64,000 bases of DNA. Origin: Aromatoleum anaerobium. Its GTDB lineage: Bacteria; Pseudomonadota; Gammaproteobacteria; Burkholderiales; Rhodocyclaceae. The stretch lies in assembly GCF_012910705.2 (NCBI RefSeq), contig NZ_WTVG02000040.1:992001-1056000 (forward strand), in the 5' to 3' direction. Both the position numbers and the translations under genes were made by a program. Positions 62,125-64,000 of this stretch are shown here, piece after piece. Below the pieces are notes generated by a model. That model worked only from the letters and a program-made list of their open reading frames with translations. It was not told the DNA's origin and did not search any database. Position 1 is the first letter of the stretch; the number at the start of each line of letters is the position of its first letter.

Positions 62125-63275
62125 GCCGGCTGCGCCTGTTTTTCATGCGCGTCGAGCCACGCCGCGAGGTGCGCGGCGATACGCTGCGCCGCCCGGCCGT
62201 CCCAGTATTCCGGTATGCGCCCGCGCTTGCCCCCGCCCTCGAGAACCGTGTCGACTGCCGCCCGCAGCGCCGCCGGATCGACGCCGACCAGCGTGTTCGT
62301 GCCCTGCTCGACGGTGATCGGGCGTTCGGTGTTCTCGCGGATCGTCAGGCACGGCACGCCGAGCGCGGTCGTCTCCTCCTGGATGCCGCCCGAATCAGTC
62401 AGCACGACCGTCGCCCCCGCCATCAGGCCGAGCATCTCGAGATAGCCCTGTGGCGGCAGGATGACGAAACCCGGCGCGCCGAGCCGGTCGAGCATGCCGA
62501 ACCGTTCGAGGTTGTTGCGCGTGCGCGGATGCAGCGCGATCACCAGCGGCAGGCGCGTGCTGATCTCGCGCAGCGCCTCGATGATCGGCCCGAGCGTTTG
62601 CGGATGATCGACGTTCGACGGGCGGTGCAGCGTCACGACGCCGTAGCCGCCGGCGAGCCGTTCCGACGGATACCCCACGGCCCCGAGCAACGCGGCTGGT
62701 GGCGCGGCCTTCGGCAGATTGGCGAGCAGGCTGTCGATCATGACGTTGCCGACGAACACCATGCGCTCGGGCGCAATCCCTTCGCGCGCGAGGTTGTCGT
62801 GGGCGCTGCGTTCGGTCGTATACAGAAGGTCCGATATCTGGTCCGTCAGGACGCGATTGATCTCTTCCGGCATCCTGCGGTCATGGCTGCGCAGGCCGGA
62901 TTCGACGTGCGCCACCGGCACGTGGCGCTTGACCGCGACCAGCGCGCACGCCAGCGTCGAGTTCACGTCGCCGACCACCAGCACTGCACGGGCGCCGTGT
63001 TCGTCGATCACCGGTTCAAAACGCCTCATCACCTCGGCGGTCTGCACCGCATGGCTGGCCGAACCCACTTCGAGGTTCACCTCCGGGTGCGGCAGATCGA
63101 GGTCGGCGAACAGGCGCTCGTTCATCGCGCTGTCGTAGTGCTGGCCGGTATGCACGAGCAGCGTCCGCAGCGGCGGCCGATGCGCCGCGAGGGCGCGGAT
63201 GATCGGCGCCATTTTCATGTAGTTCGGGCGCGCCCCGACGACGCAGATCACCGGCGCCGCCCCTGGCTCAATCAT
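62121..63275 (-). CDS. wecB: UDP-N-acetylglucosamine 2-epimerase (non-hydrolysing)
   Basis: A 384-residue epimerase that interconverts UDP-GlcNAc and UDP-ManNAc. It starts with VICVVGARPNYMKMAPIIRAL and has VVGDVNSTLA, AHVESGLRSHDRRMPEEINR (catalytic acidic residues), VTLHRPSNVD and LTDSGGIQEETTALGVPCLTIRENTERP (UDP-binding). It supplies ManNAc-type sugar to the repeat unit. ATG 63275 lies inside the end of the ATPase gene. Confidence 0.96.
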   Translation of the reverse strand: MIEPGAAPVICVVGARPNYMKMAPIIRALAAHRPPLRTLLVHTGQHYDSAMNERLFADLDLPHPEVNLEVGSASHAVQTAEVMRRFEPVIDEHGARAVLVVGDVNSTLACALVAVKRHVPVAHVESGLRSHDRRMPEEINRVLTDQISDLLYTTERSAHDNLAREGIAPERMVFVGNVMIDSLLANLPKAAPPAALLGAVGYPSERLAGGYGVVTLHRPSNVDHPQTLGPIIEALREISTRLPLVIALHPRTRNNLERFGMLDRLGAPGFVILPPQGYLEMLGLMAGATVVLTDSGGIQEETTALGVPCLTIRENTERPITVEQGTNTLVGVDPAALRAAVDTVLEGGGKRGRIPEYWDGRAAQRIAAHLAAWLDAHEKQAQPA

Positions 63276-64000
63276 GAGGCGAATCCTCCGTCGTGCCGTC
63301 GCGCCGCACCGCCGCCAGGAGCTGGTTAAGGACGTCGAGAGTGGCCGACAGCGAATGTTCGAGCCCGGCAATGCGCGCCTCGATGCGCTGCACGTCGAAG
63401 CTGGCCGCCATGCCGGCGACCTGCCCGGCCAGCCCGTGGGGAACCACCAGGCGAGCCGGATCGATCGATCCCGGGGCAAAGGCGCCGCCCTGGAACGGAA
63501 CCGGTTTTCCGTTCGTGCCCTTCCGCGGCGCGGGGTCGAACTCTTCCTTCAGTTCGGCGACGATTTCGCGCACGTCTTCACCGGACACTTCGTGACGCTC
63601 GGCGAGGAACGCGGACAGCATCAGCCTGTCGCACAGCGCGTTGATGCGCCGCGGGATGCCGCCGGTGTAGCCATAGATCGCATCGAACGCCGCGGGGGCA
63701 AAAACCGGGTCGCTCTCCCAGCCGACGTGATGCAGGCGATGCTCGATATAGGCGCGCGTCTCCTCAGCGTCCATCGGACCGAGATGATACGAAGCGATCA
63801 CCCGCTGCCGCAGCTGCTGCATCTGCGGACTCTGCATGACCTCCCTGAACTCGGGCTGGCCGACGAGGAAGCTCTGCAACAGCGCGTGATCTTCGAGCTG
63901 GAAGTTCGACAGCATGCGAAGTTCCTCGACCGCTTCCTCGTAGAGGTTCTGCGCCTCATCGACGATCAGCAGCGCCCGCTTGCCGGCGGCGGCGAGCGAC
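63268..64000 (-). CDS. XrtA-associated AAA ATPase (ExeA-like), N-terminus outside window
   Basis: The C-terminal 244 residues of a general-secretion/ExeA-type ATPase (TIGR03015-like). The Walker B is at the window edge (RALLIVDEAQNLYEEAVEELR), followed by LLQSFLVGQPEFREVM, GPMDAEETRAYIEHRLHH, YTGGIPRRINALCDRLML and a coiled-coil-like tail. The Walker A lies beyond base 64000. In XrtA systems it is encoded with chain-length and export proteins, which are expected further upstream. Confidence 0.92.
   Translation of the reverse strand, partial: SLAAAGKRALLIVDEAQNLYEEAVEELRMLSNFQLEDHALLQSFLVGQPEFREVMQSPQMQQLRQRVIASYHLGPMDAEETRAYIEHRLHHVGWESDPVFAPAAFDAIYGYTGGIPRRINALCDRLMLSAFLAERHEVSGEDVREIVAELKEEFDPAPRKGTNGKPVPFQGGAFAPGSIDPARLVVPHGLAGQVAGMAASFDVQRIEARIAGLEHSLSATLDVLNQLLAAVRRDGTTEDSPHD

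Overview
The window is high-GC DNA with tightly packed genes. It is typical of a betaproteobacterium of the Azoarcus/Aromatoleum/Thauera group: the argB, cys and nudB proteins look betaproteobacterial, and there is a full exosortase A (XrtA)-type exopolysaccharide locus. No rRNA, tRNA, CRISPR array or insertion sequence was recognised. The taxonomic call is inference from protein resemblance.

Layout. 1-4.3 kb is housekeeping: a barnase-type RNase (cut by the window edge) with its barstar inhibitor, nudB, a CWC zinc-ribbon protein, an Hsp20 chaperone behind a sigma-32-like promoter, argB (apparently frameshifted at its start) and a secreted beta-helix protein. 4.3-9.84 kb (minus) is a four-gene operon: an MBOAT acyltransferase fused to an SGNH domain, a phosphopantetheinyl carrier protein, a PltF-like adenylation enzyme and a PltE-like acyl-CoA dehydrogenase. 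It reads as a Dlt-like cell-surface acylation system whose acyl donor is a carrier-bound, oxidised amino acid (by analogy pyrrole-2-carboxyl from proline). 10.1-15.6 kb encodes CysD, a CysN-CysC fusion, CysQ and an SLC13-type sulfate permease: uptake, activation to PAPS and removal of the PAP by-product. 15.5-19.7 kb has the XrtA-associated acyl carrier protein, acyl-CoA ligase and PLP decarboxylase, with a HEPN/MNT toxin-antitoxin pair lodged between the last two.

19.9-37.6 kb is mainly plus-strand polysaccharide assembly and decoration: a flippase, glycosyltransferases, two methyltransferases, an AlgI-like MBOAT with an SGNH partner, a deacetylase, two sulfotransferases, and a very large glycosyltransferase-membrane-alkaline phosphatase superfamily fusion. 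37.7-46.8 kb (minus) is one operon with a glycosyltransferase, a deacetylase-like protein and four exported proteins (TPR, two beta-propellers, a candidate polysaccharide lyase). 47-48.8 kb is an asparagine synthetase homologue lacking the glutaminase cysteine. 48.8-64 kb (minus) is the canonical XrtA locus: ATPase, UDP-GlcNAc 2-epimerase, deacetylase, FemAB-like protein, a fused double glycosyltransferase, asparagine synthetase, glycosyltransferase, exosortase/EpsI, glycosyltransferase, a sulfotransferase remnant, a PaaK-like ligase and an O-antigen-ligase-like protein.

Taken together, the window appears to encode a surface polysaccharide that is sulfated, acylated and methylated, and possibly pyrrolylated. 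Its sulfate donor pathway and its own acyl-donor pathway are encoded beside the glycosyltransferases. The two most notable predictions are the Plt/Dlt hybrid acylation operon and the self-contained sulfation module.
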